A stretch of 18,045 bases of DNA from NCBI GenBank assembly GCA_964444115.1, contig CAYUFT010000040.1, forward strand, positions 1 through 18,045, given 5' to 3'. How positions within the stretch are numbered: the stretch's first letter is position 1; every line of letters begins with the position of its first letter. This document shows positions 6,606 to 13,614 of this stretch, in pieces. The translations under genes were made by a program, and so were the position numbers. The DNA comes from UBA349 sp964444115. Its GTDB lineage: Archaea; Methanobacteriota; Methanobacteria; Methanobacteriales; Methanobacteriaceae. The notes beneath the pieces were generated by a model. It did no database searches, was not told the DNA's origin, and saw only the letters and a program-made list of their open reading frames with translations.

Positions 6606-6903
6606 GTTTACATTAATGTTTAATAAAAATAAGTTCAATGTGTATTTTTAATATAATTAAATATCTTTAATATAATTAATTTGATTTAGGTAATTAATAT
6701 GATTCGTGAATTCCAGTGAAATTGTTTTCATTAACTAATTATGGAATATTAATTGAAAAATACTGGATTTATAACAGTATAGTTTATTATTTAGAATATC
6801 TATATTCATTATATTAATTAATTCAATATATTAAAAGGTAATAAATATCTTAATTAACTCTAATGAATTAGGATGTTTATATGATAATTAATTAAGTTAA
6901 GAT

Positions 6904-6919
6904 ATTGATTGGAATCAAT
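6904..6919. promoter_or_regulatory. Palindromic operator candidate upstream of the 6984 gene
   Basis: ATTGATT and AATCAAT face each other across GG, giving a 7-bp-arm palindrome of 16 bases. It lies only a few bases upstream of the candidate TATA box at 6925-6935, where an activator or repressor could contact the transcription machinery. It sits against one arm of a wider 10-bp inverted repeat. Confidence 0.35.
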
Positions 6920-6924
6920 TATCT

Positions 6925-6935
6925 AATTTATAAAA
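6925..6935 (+). promoter_or_regulatory. Candidate TATA box for the 6984-9025 operon
   Basis: AATTTATAAAA matches the archaeal TATA shape. A start about 25 bases downstream would fall near 6955, leaving a leader of some 30 bases that includes the AGGAGG site at 6972-6977. Confidence 0.4.
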
Positions 6936-6963
6936 TTGTATTAACTTAACAACAGGGGATAAT

Positions 6964-6987
6964 ATGAAATTAGGAGGCATCAGATGA
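6964..6987 (+). other. Seven-codon leader ORF overlapping the next start (ATGA)
   Basis: ATG at 6964 is preceded by AGGGGAT and opens a frame MKLGGIR. Its TGA stop (6985-6987) overlaps the ATG at 6984 of the next gene in an ATGA junction. The AGGAGG that serves the main gene lies inside this frame. It could couple translation, or it may be chance. Confidence 0.3.
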
Positions 6988-8324
6988 TTTATTTGCTGAT
7001 AACTTTGGCAGGAGTGGTTTTTTTATTCTTGGGACTTATTGGAATGTTTTTTGGTTTCCAGACACCACCGAACATTCTTTCATTTTTAGCAGGCCTTATC
7101 AGTTTTGTTTTGGGTTTAATGGCAGTTATATTATTTGCAGGCCAAATTGACTTGAGTTCTTTAAAAAAATCAGCCCCGGTGGCTGCTGAAACGTCTGAAG
7201 TTAAAAGTACCATACAAAAAAGAACTTTTGATAATATTAAGTCTGATAAAAAAACACCGGTAGCTAAAAAACCAGTTAAACCTGCAAAAATTCCACCTAA
7301 AATAACTCCTAAAAAAGTGGAAACTGCTGCTGAAACAAAGCCAAAAGTCTCTAAATCTCCTGAAATTGATGATGTTAAAACACAAGCAGATCATCCAATA
7401 AAATCTGCAAGAAAACCAAGAAAGTTTTTAAGGTTGCCTAAAAAAGGAAAAAAGGATTCTGATAAATTAAAAGAAGAACCTCCAAAAGAAACAAGCTATG
7501 AAACTAGTTCTGAGGATATTTCTGAAATTCCATCAAATGCACCAAAAGGGCATACTATGGCTAGGCCTCCTAAGAAACCATCTACAAAGCCCAATGAGGT
7601 TAAATCCAAGGATGACTTAGTTAAACCTGCTGAATCTAATTTGACAAAAACAATTAAACCATCTAAGCAAAAACCAGTCAAATCAAAAAATGAATCTGCT
7701 ATTAAACCAGCAAAACCAGCAAAACCAGCAAAACCCTTCGTAACGGCTGACAAAGATGATAAACATTATGTTAAAGACCGCCTAAATAAGCTGAAACAAG
7801 AATATATTGAAAATGTAGATGATGTAGAAGACCTTATAGAAGAAAGATTAGATTCATTTAGGGGTGCAATTAATCAAATAAGGTCGGAATCAAAGGAACC
7901 AAGCATAATTTGGTCATTCGATGCTTCTGATGTTCAGGAAGCAATGAAGGATACAATTTTGCAAGCCGATACTAAAGTAATTATGATGTATCCATGGATA
8001 AGGAACATTGATGTAGGTATTCTCAAAAAATTCATGGATACTAAAAGTAGAATGATTATTCAAGAGGCCGGACTAGATGATGATGCCTCTGTAGAATTGA
8101 TTAAGGTGCTTTTAGATAATAATGTTCAAATTAGAACCATGCCTCATATACATACAGTAGCAGTTGTTTCAGATGATAAACATGGTTTAATTATTTCTAC
8201 TGATCCTATATATGAAAGTTTTGAAGTCGGAGTTATTTACAAAGACGAAAAATCTATTCTTGAGATTGAGAAGTTATTTGAAGAAGCCTGGAGCTTATCC
8301 AAAGATATAGTATTGGAGAACTAA
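6984..8324 (+). CDS. Membrane protein with Lys/Pro-rich linker and degenerate PLD-like C-terminal domain
   Basis: A 446-residue protein in three parts. Residues 2-54 form two hydrophobic segments joined by a short turn (GFQTPPN), a likely membrane hairpin. Residues 57 to about 260 are low-complexity and rich in Lys, Pro, Ala, Ser and Glu, ending in four tandem KP units encoded by a 9-base DNA repeat. Residues about 262-446 are a folded domain with the look of a phospholipase D-type or TrmB C-terminal domain (SIIWSFDASDVQEAM, VIMMYPWIRN, LLDNNVQIRTMPHIHTVAVV). The HxKxxxxD motif appears as HTVAVVSD (His390 to Asp397) with Val in place of Lys, so a binding role is more likely than catalysis. 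The start follows AGGAGG by six bases. The MBL hydrolase gene follows after two bases, so the two are surely co-transcribed. The exact role is unknown. Confidence 0.75.
   Translation: MIYLLITLAGVVFLFLGLIGMFFGFQTPPNILSFLAGLISFVLGLMAVILFAGQIDLSSLKKSAPVAAETSEVKSTIQKRTFDNIKSDKKTPVAKKPVKPAKIPPKITPKKVETAAETKPKVSKSPEIDDVKTQADHPIKSARKPRKFLRLPKKGKKDSDKLKEEPPKETSYETSSEDISEIPSNAPKGHTMARPPKKPSTKPNEVKSKDDLVKPAESNLTKTIKPSKQKPVKSKNESAIKPAKPAKPAKPFVTADKDDKHYVKDRLNKLKQEYIENVDDVEDLIEERLDSFRGAINQIRSESKEPSIIWSFDASDVQEAMKDTILQADTKVIMMYPWIRNIDVGILKKFMDTKSRMIIQEAGLDDDASVELIKVLLDNNVQIRTMPHIHTVAVVSDDKHGLIISTDPIYESFEVGVIYKDEKSILEIEKLFEEAWSLSKDIVLEN
7704..7735 (+). repeat. 9-bp tandem repeat in the linker coding region
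   Basis: Three perfect head-to-tail copies of AAACCAGCA (7704-7712, 7713-7721, 7722-7730) plus a partial AAACC. They encode KPA-KPA-KPA-KP. In-frame slippage here would change linker length without breaking the gene. Confidence 0.85.
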
Positions 8325-8326
8325 TA

Positions 8327-9025
8327 ATGAATCTAAGATGGTTAGGCCATTCAGCATTCGAGTTGATCACTGAGGAAAATTTAAAAATTCTCATAGATCC
8401 TTTTATTAGCAATAATCCTTCTTGCAGTTTGCCTGTGGAAGAGATGGAAGCTGATTTAATTTGCATTACTCATGGTCATGCCGATCACTTTGGTGATGCA
8501 ATGGAAATTGCGAATCGTACCCGTGCTTTAGTAATTGCCAATCACGAAATATCTATTTTCTTTTCCAGACAAGGTTTTGAAACTCAGGGTATGAATATTG
8601 GTGGCTCTTCTCATTTCCATGATATTAAAATTACCATGGTTGATGCCATACATTCGTCAGATATTGATTTCATGGAAGAAATTACTCCTGGGGGAAAGGC
8701 GTGCGGATTTATTTTTGAACTGGAAAATGGCCGTAAAATTTATCATGCTGGTGATACTTCTTTATTTGCTGATTTAAAGTTTGTTGTAGGTGATTTTTAC
8801 AAACCAGATGTGGCTTTAATCCCGATTGGAGATCGATATACTATGGGTCCAAAAGACGCCTCAACAGCTGTGAAATGGATTTCTCCTCAAATAGTTATTC
8901 CCATGCATTATAACACATTTCCCGTAATAGAACAAGATCCTGAGGATTTTGTGGATTTAGTTAAAAATGAAATTCCTAATGTTGAGGTAATTATTCTAAA
9001 TCCGGGTGACACCTACACTGAATGA
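8327..9025 (+). CDS. UPF0173-type metal-dependent hydrolase (metallo-beta-lactamase fold)
   Basis: A 232-residue cytoplasmic protein of the metallo-beta-lactamase superfamily, matching the UPF0173 family in length and motifs. It opens MNLRWLGHSAFEL, the usual start of that family. The metal-binding HxHxDH motif is THGHADHFGD (His49, His51, Asp53, His54). Further probable ligands are His109 (DAIHSSD), His140 and Asp143 (YHAGDTS) and His194 (IPMHYNTF). Such a set normally holds two zinc or iron ions for hydrolysis of an ester, phosphoester or lactone. The substrate of UPF0173 proteins is not established. The ATG at 8327 lies two bases after the stop of the PLD-like membrane protein, and TTGGAGAA upstream is an adequate ribosome binding site. 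The pairing suggests a shared process at the membrane, but nothing here identifies it. Confidence 0.88.
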   Translation: MNLRWLGHSAFELITEENLKILIDPFISNNPSCSLPVEEMEADLICITHGHADHFGDAMEIANRTRALVIANHEISIFFSRQGFETQGMNIGGSSHFHDIKITMVDAIHSSDIDFMEEITPGGKACGFIFELENGRKIYHAGDTSLFADLKFVVGDFYKPDVALIPIGDRYTMGPKDASTAVKWISPQIVIPMHYNTFPVIEQDPEDFVDLVKNEIPNVEVIILNPGDTYTE

Positions 9026-9164
9026 TACAATTTAATCCATATTATAATAGTTATTAAGGACTAAAACTAATCAATTTAATAATTATATTATTTAAAATAA
9101 ATAACGATTATTTAAAATATTAAATGTTATCTAATATATTAATAATGATTAAAAGAGTGATAAA

Positions 9165-9785
9165 ATGGTGAATTTTTTTACAAAATTTTTTTCTAAGCTA
9201 TTTAGAAGGGATCAAAAGCTTAAAATAGGCCTTTATGGCCATCCAAATTCTGGAAAAACAACTTTGGCCAATACCATGTCTGAAGATTGGCTGGGCAAGC
9301 CATTAGGCTTGATATCTAACATTCCTCACGAAACAAGGGCGGTTTACAAGCAGGAGAAGGTATCAATTAAGCAAGATGGTTATGAACTGGACTTTGATAT
9401 TATTGATACTCCCGGAATTGCTACTAAAGTTGATTACAAGAATTTCCTTGAATTTGGTCTTAATGAGGCTGAAGCAAAAGAAAGGGCAAAAGAAGCTACA
9501 AAAGGCATAATTGAGGCCATCAAATGGCTCGATGATGTTACTGGAGTTTTACTGGTCATGGATGCTACTAAAGATCCTTTGACTCAGGCTAATATTACTA
9601 TTATTGGAAATTTAGAGGCTAGAAAGATACCGTTTGTAATAGTAGCTAATAAAACTGATCTTCCTGAATCTTCACCAGATAGAATAATTTCGGTATTCCC
9701 ACAGCATACTGTGGTTCCTATTTCTGCATTGCAGGGAGAGAATACTGGTGAGTTATACATGGCCATGATAAGAAAATTTAAATGA
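9165..9785 (+). CDS. Era-like small GTPase with N-terminal amphipathic segment
   Basis: A 206-residue P-loop GTPase. All G motifs are visible: G1 GHPNSGKT (25-32), a probable G2 Thr57 in PHETRAV, G3 DTPG (81-84), G4 NKTD (152-155) and G5 SAL (177-179). There is no KH or other C-terminal domain, so it is a bare G domain related to Era/Der (TRAFAC class), found in archaea next to DUF2073 and zinc-ribbon genes. The first 15 residues, MVNFFTKFFSKLFRR, alternate aromatic and basic residues and would form an amphipathic helix, so I infer contact with the membrane or with a partner. The ATG at 9165 follows GAGTGAT. Two further genes follow on the same strand, 58 bases and then a short overlap away. 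The cellular role is not known to me. Confidence 0.88.
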   Translation: MVNFFTKFFSKLFRRDQKLKIGLYGHPNSGKTTLANTMSEDWLGKPLGLISNIPHETRAVYKQEKVSIKQDGYELDFDIIDTPGIATKVDYKNFLEFGLNEAEAKERAKEATKGIIEAIKWLDDVTGVLLVMDATKDPLTQANITIIGNLEARKIPFVIVANKTDLPESSPDRIISVFPQHTVVPISALQGENTGELYMAMIRKFK

Positions 9786-9843
9786 TTATTTCAATTATAA
9801 ACAGCTAATTGAATTTCAATTAATGAATTAGTGGGGTTTTAAA

Positions 9844-10212
9844 ATGGAAGGATTAAAAATGGAATTTTTATCATCTGATGCTCTGGAGGGAAGCAGCAGT
9901 ATGGAAAAAATTTCCATGATTATAAATAGGGTTAAATCTGGAGAGATATTGGTTATAGAAGGAGGACTTTCTCCTTCTGAAGAAGCAGAACTTATTGAAA
10001 CTACAATGAGGGAGATCGACATTGAAAACTTTGTTGGAATTGATATTCACACCTTAGAACGGAACGAAAAATCATTTTTTGGTTTTTCTAAGAAGAAAAC
10101 CATAGGTCTGACTATAATTGGCCCAGCAAATGTAATGAGATCTGTCAAGAAAAAATCTAATTTCCTTTCCATGATAGCAGAACTTGGTGATTCTGGTGCA
10201 TCAGTGCATTAA
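9844..10212 (+). CDS. DUF2073 family protein
   Basis: A 122-residue cytoplasmic protein that I match to the archaeal DUF2073 family. It starts MEGLKMEFLSSDALEGSSSM, continues with a helix and GEILVIEGGLSPSEEAELIE, and has a KKKTIGLTIIGPANVMRSVKK segment near the C-terminus. No catalytic motif, signal or membrane segment is visible. The ATG at 9844 follows GGGGTTTT; an in-frame ATG at 9859 (MEFLSS) with GGAAGG before it is an alternative start. It sits between the Era-like GTPase and the zinc-ribbon gene, and its end overlaps the latter by about 17 bases. Tight linkage of these three genes suggests one complex or pathway. Function is unknown; partnership with the GTPase is inferred from position alone. 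Confidence 0.78.
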   Translation: MEGLKMEFLSSDALEGSSSMEKISMIINRVKSGEILVIEGGLSPSEEAELIETTMREIDIENFVGIDIHTLERNEKSFFGFSKKKTIGLTIIGPANVMRSVKKKSNFLSMIAELGDSGASVH

Positions 10213-10510
10213 GTGTGGAGCTATAGTAAAATCATCTGAAGAAATTCTACAGGGTTGCCCTAAATGTGGTAGTACTTATTTCAAGTTCAAAAGCGAGGGT
10301 AAAGAAAAAGAAGTAGAAAAATCAGAGGCAGTAAAAGGTGAATCCATTGAAACCATAATGGTTAAACAGCATGGTATTTATGAAGTAAATTTAACTCCGC
10401 TTTTAGAAGATGATTCCATTATAGTTTCTGATGAAGAAGGAAAATATGTTATAGATCTTAATTTTCTATTAAAAAAGAAAATAAAGGAACAGAAAACAAA
10501 AGAAATGTAA
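10196..10510 (+). CDS. Zinc-ribbon protein, DUF2072 (OapC/ArvC-like)
   Basis: A 104-residue protein with an N-terminal zinc ribbon formed by two CxxC knuckles, HQCIKCGA and GCPKCGS, within the first 30 residues. A charged linker rich in Lys and Glu follows, then a small domain with HGIYEVNLTPLLEDDSIIV and EEGKYVIDLNFLL. This matches what I recall as Pfam DUF2072, labelled OapC/ArvC family in some annotations. I place the start at the GTG (10196) because GGTGA lies five bases upstream and family members start right before the first His-x-Cys. A TTG at 10184 would also be in frame. The reading frame overlaps the end of the DUF2073 gene by 17 bases, which implies coupled translation. It is the last gene of the GTPase operon. 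Its ligand is not known. Confidence 0.78.
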   Translation: MHQCIKCGAIVKSSEEILQGCPKCGSTYFKFKSEGKEKEVEKSEAVKGESIETIMVKQHGIYEVNLTPLLEDDSIIVSDEEGKYVIDLNFLLKKKIKEQKTKEM

Positions 10511-10540
10511 AAAGAGATATAACTCTTTTATTTTTATATT
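10510..10540 (+). terminator. Hairpin plus T-rich tail after the zinc-ribbon gene
   Basis: AAAAGAG (10510-10516) pairs with CTCTTTT (10523-10529) around an ATATAA loop, followed by ATTTTTATATTTATTTC. It begins at the stop codon of the zinc-ribbon gene. Oligo-T alone can stop archaeal polymerase, so the T tail may matter more than the stem. Confidence 0.5.
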
Positions 10541-10649
10541 TATTTCTATACTTCTGAATTCTTTTTGATATGTGATACTAATTTTCTGTTAATTATTTTT
10601 AATTTAGGTTTTTGAATAGATACGAATATTTTTAAAATAATCAAATATC

Positions 10650-12686
10650 CTATCTCCTATTAGCTTTATTATTTACAATATCACATTTACCCGATGGTAA
10701 AACTCTTACAATATCATCTAAGGTCATAATTTTATCTTTATCTATTCTTTTTAAGATTTCCCGGGATATGGCTTCTTTTTTTGTGTAACCTGGTTTTATG
10801 ACTACATAATTGTCCGTATGTTTTTTCAGAGATTCTACTGGCCCGGCCATTATTCGGGGGCCTAAGTAGTCAACAATACCTACTGCAATGCTTACAGTAG
10901 CACTTCTAACATAATTTCGGCTGCCTCTTATTATAAATGCACCTTTAGATACGAATTCTCCAGATTGGGGAGTTTTTGAAACTTGGTCGGGATGCACCCA
11001 ATAAACATCATATGAACTAAATCCTTTGGACCAGGCACTGGAAAATGATGCCGCAAAAATAGCTGCTTCTTGGATAGTACTTTCAGGTATTTTAGACGAT
11101 TCATCACTTGAAATATTAGCAAGTTCTGATGTATCTGCCTCAGATTCTTCGGCATTAATGGCTTCATTCTTTATGATTACGGATGGGGCCCCATGAATAT
11201 CACTGTGCATATAGATGTCATTGTTTTCCATATGCTTTTTTACAGCTATTTCATTAGTATTAGCATCTCTGCCACCAATAACTAAAAATCCATCAGAAGA
11301 TAGGAACCATCTTAACTTTTCAAACCACTTTAACTCCTTTTTCACACGTTTTTGAGGAACCATAACTCTTTCCAAAGCTATTTCTTTTTTCTGTTCTACT
11401 CTATCTATTTCTTTTTTAGTTCTTTCAATAGCAATTAAAACACCTTTTATTTTCCGTTTTGCTTTTTTCCCTTTTTCATAAAAAATTTCAGCATTGTCTG
11501 GAATTGGTTTTTTACTATCAATTAATATTCTTTCATCTTCAATATTTAAAAGAAGATTTCCCAGTTTATCAAGAGATTCAACCATCTTAACTTCTTCTAA
11601 ACCCTTTTTGCGTGCGGATTTAAAAGTTTTTGAAATTTCCATCCAGGAATATTTCTCCCGAGCTTTATGAATAACATTTAAAATTTCTTCTACCTCAGAG
11701 TAATGAGCATAAAGAAGATCTCCTTTTTTGGTAGAATCAATAATGGTTTGTTTGAAATTTTCTAAGGTATCTTCTTGAATTTTTAACCTTTTAGCGTATT
11801 TATTGACTTCTTTTCCCCAAATATCTTCTTGAACTCCTTTTATGTCTGAGCGTACTTTTTCACTGAAATATTCATCTGCAGCTTCATTATAAGTTTCAAA
11901 ATGCTGTTTATTTTTATCCTTATAAATTTCCAATTCCAGTGGTAAAACGTCTTCTTTTCCATTACTAACAATATTTGGAGAAAATTTATTTTCTAGCAAT
12001 GGCTGGAAGACTTCTTCAATAATATCAAAGAGTTTTTGAAGTTCTTCTGGTGAAATATCTGATGTTAGGATATTTTTATCCATTCCCGATCTTAACACAA
12101 TTTCCTGTGCATAAATGCCACCTAAACCACTCCTGGCCAGTGTCCTTACCAGGTCGCTGTCTGATTTTAAGAATATCTCTTCCAGTTCTTGTCTTTCAAA
12201 CTTAAGGGGGTTTATTCCCCTGCTGGGTGGATATGTGTACTCTTCTTTAGAGCCTATTTTCCTTTCACTCCACATTTTCCTTTTAAGGGGCAAAATAATC
12301 TGCCGGTCTTGATTTAATAAAATAATGTTGCCTTTATCAAATAATTCAATTACCAGTGTGTAATTCTCTTCTTTGGAGACTAATATTTCAACTACCCGAT
12401 CAAAACGGTATTGACGGATTTCTCTAACTGTTGCACCCTTTAAATATTTTCTAAGGAGCATAGGGAAAGATGGTGGTAACTTGGGGTTTTCAAGTGGATA
12501 CTGTGACTTGTGCATACGTACTCCAGCTTGGAAAACGACATCTACTCTTCCATGTCCAGTCACATGAAATCTAATAACAACTGTATCTTTAGTAGGTTGA
12601 TAAGCTTTATCAACTCGTGAATCTTTTAATAAATCGTTTAATTCATGACAAATAGCGAATATATCTACGTTGGACATGTTTTTCAT
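10650..12686 (-). CDS. rqcH: RqcH / NEMF (Rqc2) ribosome quality-control protein
   Basis: A 678-residue NFACT protein of the RqcH/Rqc2/NEMF family, which binds 50S subunits carrying stalled peptidyl-tRNA. Bacterial RqcH adds Ala tails to the stalled chain; the archaeal activity is less studied. The NFACT-N domain covers about the first 210 residues. It includes the conserved Asp-Arg pair in QYRFDRVVEI (Asp96, Arg97), equivalent to the pair needed for tRNA use in Bacillus RqcH. A helical and coiled-coil region follows (about 280-450), then the NFACT-R/DUF814 RNA-binding domain (WFEKLRWFLSSDGFLVIGGR, about 452-600), with an acidic insertion rich in Ser and Glu at about 508-545. I chose the ATG at 12686 because AAAGGTG lies five bases before it; a TTG nine codons earlier has no such support. 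It converges on the GTPase operon. Confidence 0.92.
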   Translation of the reverse strand: MKNMSNVDIFAICHELNDLLKDSRVDKAYQPTKDTVVIRFHVTGHGRVDVVFQAGVRMHKSQYPLENPKLPPSFPMLLRKYLKGATVREIRQYRFDRVVEILVSKEENYTLVIELFDKGNIILLNQDRQIILPLKRKMWSERKIGSKEEYTYPPSRGINPLKFERQELEEIFLKSDSDLVRTLARSGLGGIYAQEIVLRSGMDKNILTSDISPEELQKLFDIIEEVFQPLLENKFSPNIVSNGKEDVLPLELEIYKDKNKQHFETYNEAADEYFSEKVRSDIKGVQEDIWGKEVNKYAKRLKIQEDTLENFKQTIIDSTKKGDLLYAHYSEVEEILNVIHKAREKYSWMEISKTFKSARKKGLEEVKMVESLDKLGNLLLNIEDERILIDSKKPIPDNAEIFYEKGKKAKRKIKGVLIAIERTKKEIDRVEQKKEIALERVMVPQKRVKKELKWFEKLRWFLSSDGFLVIGGRDANTNEIAVKKHMENNDIYMHSDIHGAPSVIIKNEAINAEESEADTSELANISSDESSKIPESTIQEAAIFAASFSSAWSKGFSSYDVYWVHPDQVSKTPQSGEFVSKGAFIIRGSRNYVRSATVSIAVGIVDYLGPRIMAGPVESLKKHTDNYVVIKPGYTKKEAISREILKRIDKDKIMTLDDIVRVLPSGKCDIVNNKANRR

Positions 12687-13164
12687 AAAAACACCTTTAA
12701 ATGTTAATAGCAAATATGTGGTAGTAAATTGTAATTTGAATTATAAATGACTTTTTTAAGGAGATTAGAATAATTTTTTGGAAAATATTATTTTATAAAT
12801 CCTCATGTAAGTATTATAGATGAATACTGATGGAATCTGACAAATGCAATCAGAAAAATATTTAACTTATTTTAATTAATATTAATCAAATTAATGATAG
12901 ATAATTTATATAGTATTATAATCAATATGGCTCATATTGAATTTGTTTAATAGTTTGTTTTACTACCTTATAAATCGCAGATTTTTAGGGAGTATTTAAC
13001 TAATAGATTATTAAACTTTTAAATTCTAGCGGTTTACATGCTATTTGTTTAAGAGTATAAAAGAATTTACTGGGGAAATAATCTTTTTATTTCCTAAAAT
13101 TTATACTAAAAAATTATACTAAATTATGAAATCAGATTTATTTAATTCTTTGGAGGGTATTATT
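12687..13164. other. Intergenic region between divergent rqcH and the EMC6-like gene
   Basis: 478 bases of AT-rich DNA holding the rqcH promoter on the minus strand and the promoter of the small membrane protein on the plus strand. A TATA-like TTTATACTAAA is at 13100-13110, inside a tandem pair of TTATACTAAA (13101-13110 and 13114-13123). Short reading frames here are below 15 codons and have no ribosome binding sites. I see no tRNA or clear C/D-box RNA. Confidence 0.45.
13152..13157 (+). promoter_or_regulatory. Ribosome binding site fixing the start of the EMC6-like gene
   Basis: GGAGGG lies seven bases before the ATG at 13165. The in-frame ATG at 13126 has no such site, so this signal decides in favour of the shorter, 92-residue protein. 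Confidence 0.75.
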
Positions 13165-13443
13165 ATGGATGTTGATGTTAAAATGGCAAGTATTCATACA
13201 GTTGCTGCTGTAGTTGCTGCGTATATTTCATTTGTAGTTTCTAATGGTTCAATTGCAGCTTTAGGTAACAATCCAACTTTAGGAGCTTTTGCGGGCATTG
13301 TAATTTTAATTATTGTAGGGAAATTATGCGAAAAATTGTTGGGTAAAGAAGAAGTTGGGGGCGTTAAAGGTTGGTTATGGAGTGGAATAGTTCCTTTCAT
13401 CTTTATTTGGTTCGTAGCATGGACCATGCTTATAAATCTCTGA
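13165..13443 (+). CDS. Small EMC6-like membrane protein (DUF5379-type)
   Basis: A 92-residue protein with three hydrophobic segments: about residues 9-28 (IHTVAAVVAAYISFVVSNG), about 38-55 (TLGAFAGIVILIIVGKLC) and about 72-90 (WSGIVPFIFIWFVAWTMLIN). A conserved-looking cytoplasmic or luminal loop, CEKLLGKEEVGGVKGWLWSG, lies between the second and third. The arrangement matches what I recall as archaeal EMC6-like or DUF5379 proteins, three-TM relatives of the eukaryotic ER membrane complex subunit EMC6. If that is right, it could help insert or stabilise membrane proteins together with an Oxa1/EMC3-type partner not seen here. The ATG at 13165 is preceded by GGAGGG. The gene stands alone between divergent rqcH and convergent DUF2070. 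Confident that it is a gene; moderately confident of the family. Confidence 0.72.
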   Translation: MDVDVKMASIHTVAAVVAAYISFVVSNGSIAALGNNPTLGAFAGIVILIIVGKLCEKLLGKEEVGGVKGWLWSGIVPFIFIWFVAWTMLINL

Positions 13444-13468
13444 TTTAATATTTTATATTAAATAATTA

Positions 13469-13526
13469 ATTTTTTATTTATTATTTTATTTTCAATTTTT
13501 TACTTAATTTTTCTATAATTATTTTT
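13469..13526 (+). terminator. Cluster of oligo-T tracts after the EMC6-like gene
   Basis: Runs of five to six T occur repeatedly (about 13470, 13496, 13508 and 13522) just after the gene. Multiple short T tracts are a usual archaeal termination signal. Further on, TTTTTTAAAAA at 13573-13583 is a dyad that could serve the converging DUF2070 transcript. Confidence 0.45.
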
Positions 13527-13614
13527 AAAACATTAAATTGTGTTAAAATAGTTTTTTTTAAAATATTGCTTATTTTTTAAAAATTAAATAAATATTGTTT
13601 TTGTATTTTGCTAA

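Larger units (their letters stand above)
6606..6983. other. Long AT-rich intergenic region with inverted repeats and a leader mini-ORF
   Basis: 378 bases without a substantial gene. It holds a perfect 10-bp inverted repeat, AATATCTTAA at 6844-6853 and TTAAGATATT at 6897-6906, with 43 bases between the arms. Next to it is a tight palindrome, ATTGATT-GG-AATCAAT (6904-6919). A TATA-like AATTTATAAAAT follows at 6925-6935, and then a seven-codon reading frame at 6964-6987. These probably make up the control region of the gene at 6984. I see no structured RNA. Confidence 0.5.

Noticed and set aside
7704..7735. Short tandem repeat considered as a CRISPR or origin iteron
   Set aside because: Nine-base units without spacers, in frame within a coding sequence; it only encodes a KPA linker.
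7496..7753. Minus-strand frame with repeated Gly-Phe-Ala units
   Set aside because: It is the antisense reading of the KPA tandem repeat and Lys/Pro-rich linker, not a separate gene.
12686..12713. TTG start nine codons upstream for rqcH
   Set aside because: The AAAGGTG ribosome binding site lies inside this extension and points to the ATG at 12686.
12821..12860. Possible C/D-box guide RNA (TGATGG ... CTGA)
   Set aside because: The C-box match is imperfect and there is no paired C'/D' set at the usual spacing; likely chance.
13126..13164. Upstream ATG giving a 105-residue EMC6-like protein
   Set aside because: No ribosome binding site before 13126, whereas GGAGGG sits seven bases before the ATG at 13165. 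The extra residues (MKSDLFNSLEGII) are not like a family N-terminus.
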